DNA of 64,000 nt, taken from assembly GCF_001547525.1 (NCBI RefSeq), contig NZ_LNJP01000003.1, forward strand, positions 868,001 to 932,000, written 5' to 3'. The position numbers were made by a program, and so were the translations under genes. Positions 63,084-64,000 of this stretch are shown in pieces (position 1 is the stretch's first letter; every line of letters starts with the position of its first letter). The notes below the pieces were generated by a model. The model had not been told where the DNA came from and searched no databases. It saw nothing but the letters and a program-made list of their open reading frames with translations. Origin of the DNA: Burkholderia anthina. Lineage in GTDB: Bacteria > Pseudomonadota > Gammaproteobacteria > Burkholderiales > Burkholderiaceae.

Positions 63084-64000
63084 ATGAAACAGCGTGCGAA
63101 AGCCAGCCTGTCTGGCGCAATGGCGGACAATCTGGCCAGACAGATAGAAGAAGGGGTGTTGCCGGCCGGTGCGAAACTGCCGTCGATCAGGGAATACGCC
63201 GAGGCGTCCGGCTGCTCGAAGAACACCGTGATCAGCGCGTTCGAGATGCTCGCGGCCGACGGCCTGATCGAGCCGCGCCGCGGCTCGGGCTTCTTCGTCA
63301 CGCGGCGCGCGGCCGCCGTGCCCGACATCGACGAGCCGAACTCGCTCGACCGCGCGATGGACATCGTGTGGCTGATGCGCGAGCAACTGCACGTGAAGCC
63401 CGACGTGCTCAATCTCGGCGAAGGCTTCCCGCCGATCGAGTGGCTCGAGGAAACGCGGCTGAACCAGTACCAGCAGCGCATCATGCGCACGAGCGCCGCG
63501 TCGCTGTTCCGCTACGGCAGCCGCTTCGGCTATCTGCCGCTGCGCCAGTCGCTGCAGCAGAAGCTCGCCGGCTACGAGATCGAGGCGCCGCCCGCGCAGA
63601 TCGTGCTCACGCACGGCGCGAACCAGGCGATGGATCTCGTGCTGCGCTACTTCGTGCGTCCCGGCGACACCGTGCTCGTCGACGATCCCGGCTACTACCC
63701 GCTGTTCGGCAAGCTCAAGCTGAGCGGTGCGAACATCGTCGGCGTGCCGCGCGAGATCGACGGCCCCGACGTCGCGAAACTGGCCGAGCATGTCGCCGCG
63801 TACCGGCCGAAGCTGTTCTTCACGCAATCGGTCGGCCACAACCCGACCGCGACCGATACGAGCGCGGCCAAGGCACACCGCATTCTGCAGCTCGCCGACG
63901 CGCACGATCTGATCATCGTCGAGGACGATGCGCTCGCCGACCTGCGGCCGCGCTCGCTCACGCGCATCGCGACGCTCGACCAGCTGCGCCGCACCATCTA
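63084..64000 (+). CDS. MocR-type (GntR/aminotransferase) regulator, 3' end outside window
   Basis: The frame is open to the window end. The N-terminal GntR winged helix reads ASLSGAMADNLARQIEEGVLPAGAKLPSIREYAEASGCSKNTVISAFEMLAADGLIEPRRGSGFFVTRR. It is joined to an aminotransferase class I-like domain (EGFPPIEWLEE, RYGSRFGYLPLRQSLQQKL, LTHGANQAMDLVLRYFVRPGDTVLVDDPGYYP, GHNPTATD), the MocR layout with a PLP-binding but usually non-catalytic domain. An ATG at 63051 would add eleven residues, but it overlaps the direct repeat at 63045-63052, so 63084 is preferred. It is divergent from the HMG-CoA reductase operon and likely controls it. Confidence 0.9.
   Translation, partial: MKQRAKASLSGAMADNLARQIEEGVLPAGAKLPSIREYAEASGCSKNTVISAFEMLAADGLIEPRRGSGFFVTRRAAAVPDIDEPNSLDRAMDIVWLMREQLHVKPDVLNLGEGFPPIEWLEETRLNQYQQRIMRTSAASLFRYGSRFGYLPLRQSLQQKLAGYEIEAPPAQIVLTHGANQAMDLVLRYFVRPGDTVLVDDPGYYPLFGKLKLSGANIVGVPREIDGPDVAKLAEHVAAYRPKLFFTQSVGHNPTATDTSAAKAHRILQLADAHDLIIVEDDALADLRPRSLTRIATLDQLRRTI

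Overview
The window looks like chromosomal DNA of a Burkholderia cepacia complex species, probably a secondary replicon (chromosome 2 in the B. cenocepacia nomenclature). It is very GC-rich with strong third-position GC, which creates many long false antisense frames. It also carries the BDSF quorum-sensing pair rpfF/rpfR and at least five LysR-type regulators next to small catabolic operons. I see no rRNA, tRNA, insertion sequence, phage gene or CRISPR array.

Layout. 1-6.4 kb: an AhpD-like pair, then a minus-strand operon of a DUF2760 protein and two unusual Hsp70 proteins. 6.7-14.9 kb: Rrf2 regulator with a divergent thioredoxin-reductase-like flavoprotein; LysR with a D-threonine-aldolase-like enzyme, an ornithine-cyclodeaminase-family enzyme and a HAD hydrolase; GST; YciI-like protein divergent from MarR; an isocitrate lyase/PEP mutase family enzyme. 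15-21.5 kb: LysR/aldo-keto reductase, MFS exporter/AraC, and an exported transglutaminase-like protein. 22.2-25.1 kb: rpfF and rpfR, convergent and separated by a clear terminator. 25.7-32.8 kb: a full-length 5-oxoprolinase/hydantoinase-type protein, an MFS transporter, a DUF1445 (D-glutamate cyclase-like) protein and a divergent LysR. 32.9-34.1 kb: a membrane protein and a monooxygenase-fold protein. 34.2-39 kb: a sulfatase, formylglycine-generating enzyme, NlpA-type binding protein and YkgJ cysteine-cluster operon. 39.3-40 kb: a lower-GC four-helix membrane protein of unknown origin. 40-46.7 kb: LysR/alcohol dehydrogenase, a porin, an amino-acid binding protein, an M20 amidohydrolase and LysR. 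46.8-48.8 kb: an extra groES-groEL operon with a CIRCE element and terminator. 49.8-54.5 kb: a family 2A encapsulin locus (rhodanese, serine acetyltransferase, XRE regulator, shell, cysteine-desulfurase cargo). 54.9-59.4 kb: amidase, two alpha/beta hydrolases, a DUF4148 protein and a cytochrome P460. 59.7-64 kb: TctA permease, a small membrane protein, class II HMG-CoA reductase and a divergent MocR regulator cut by the window end.

The most notable system is the encapsulin locus. A virus-like shell protein overlaps the gene for a cysteine desulfurase carrying a long disordered targeting extension. Upstream lie serine acetyltransferase (cysteine precursor supply), a rhodanese (sulfur transfer) and a small regulator. 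An identical 13-bp motif sits 70-90 bp upstream of both halves of the locus, which suggests they are co-regulated. Other points of interest are the paired LysR operators around 8.3/9.3 kb, the sulfatase whose formylglycine motif lacks the usual proline beside an exported formylglycine-generating enzyme, the Hsp70-Hsp70-DUF2760 operon, and a degradative HMG-CoA reductase coupled to a tricarboxylate-type permease. All functional statements rest on recognised motifs and family knowledge; no database search was possible.
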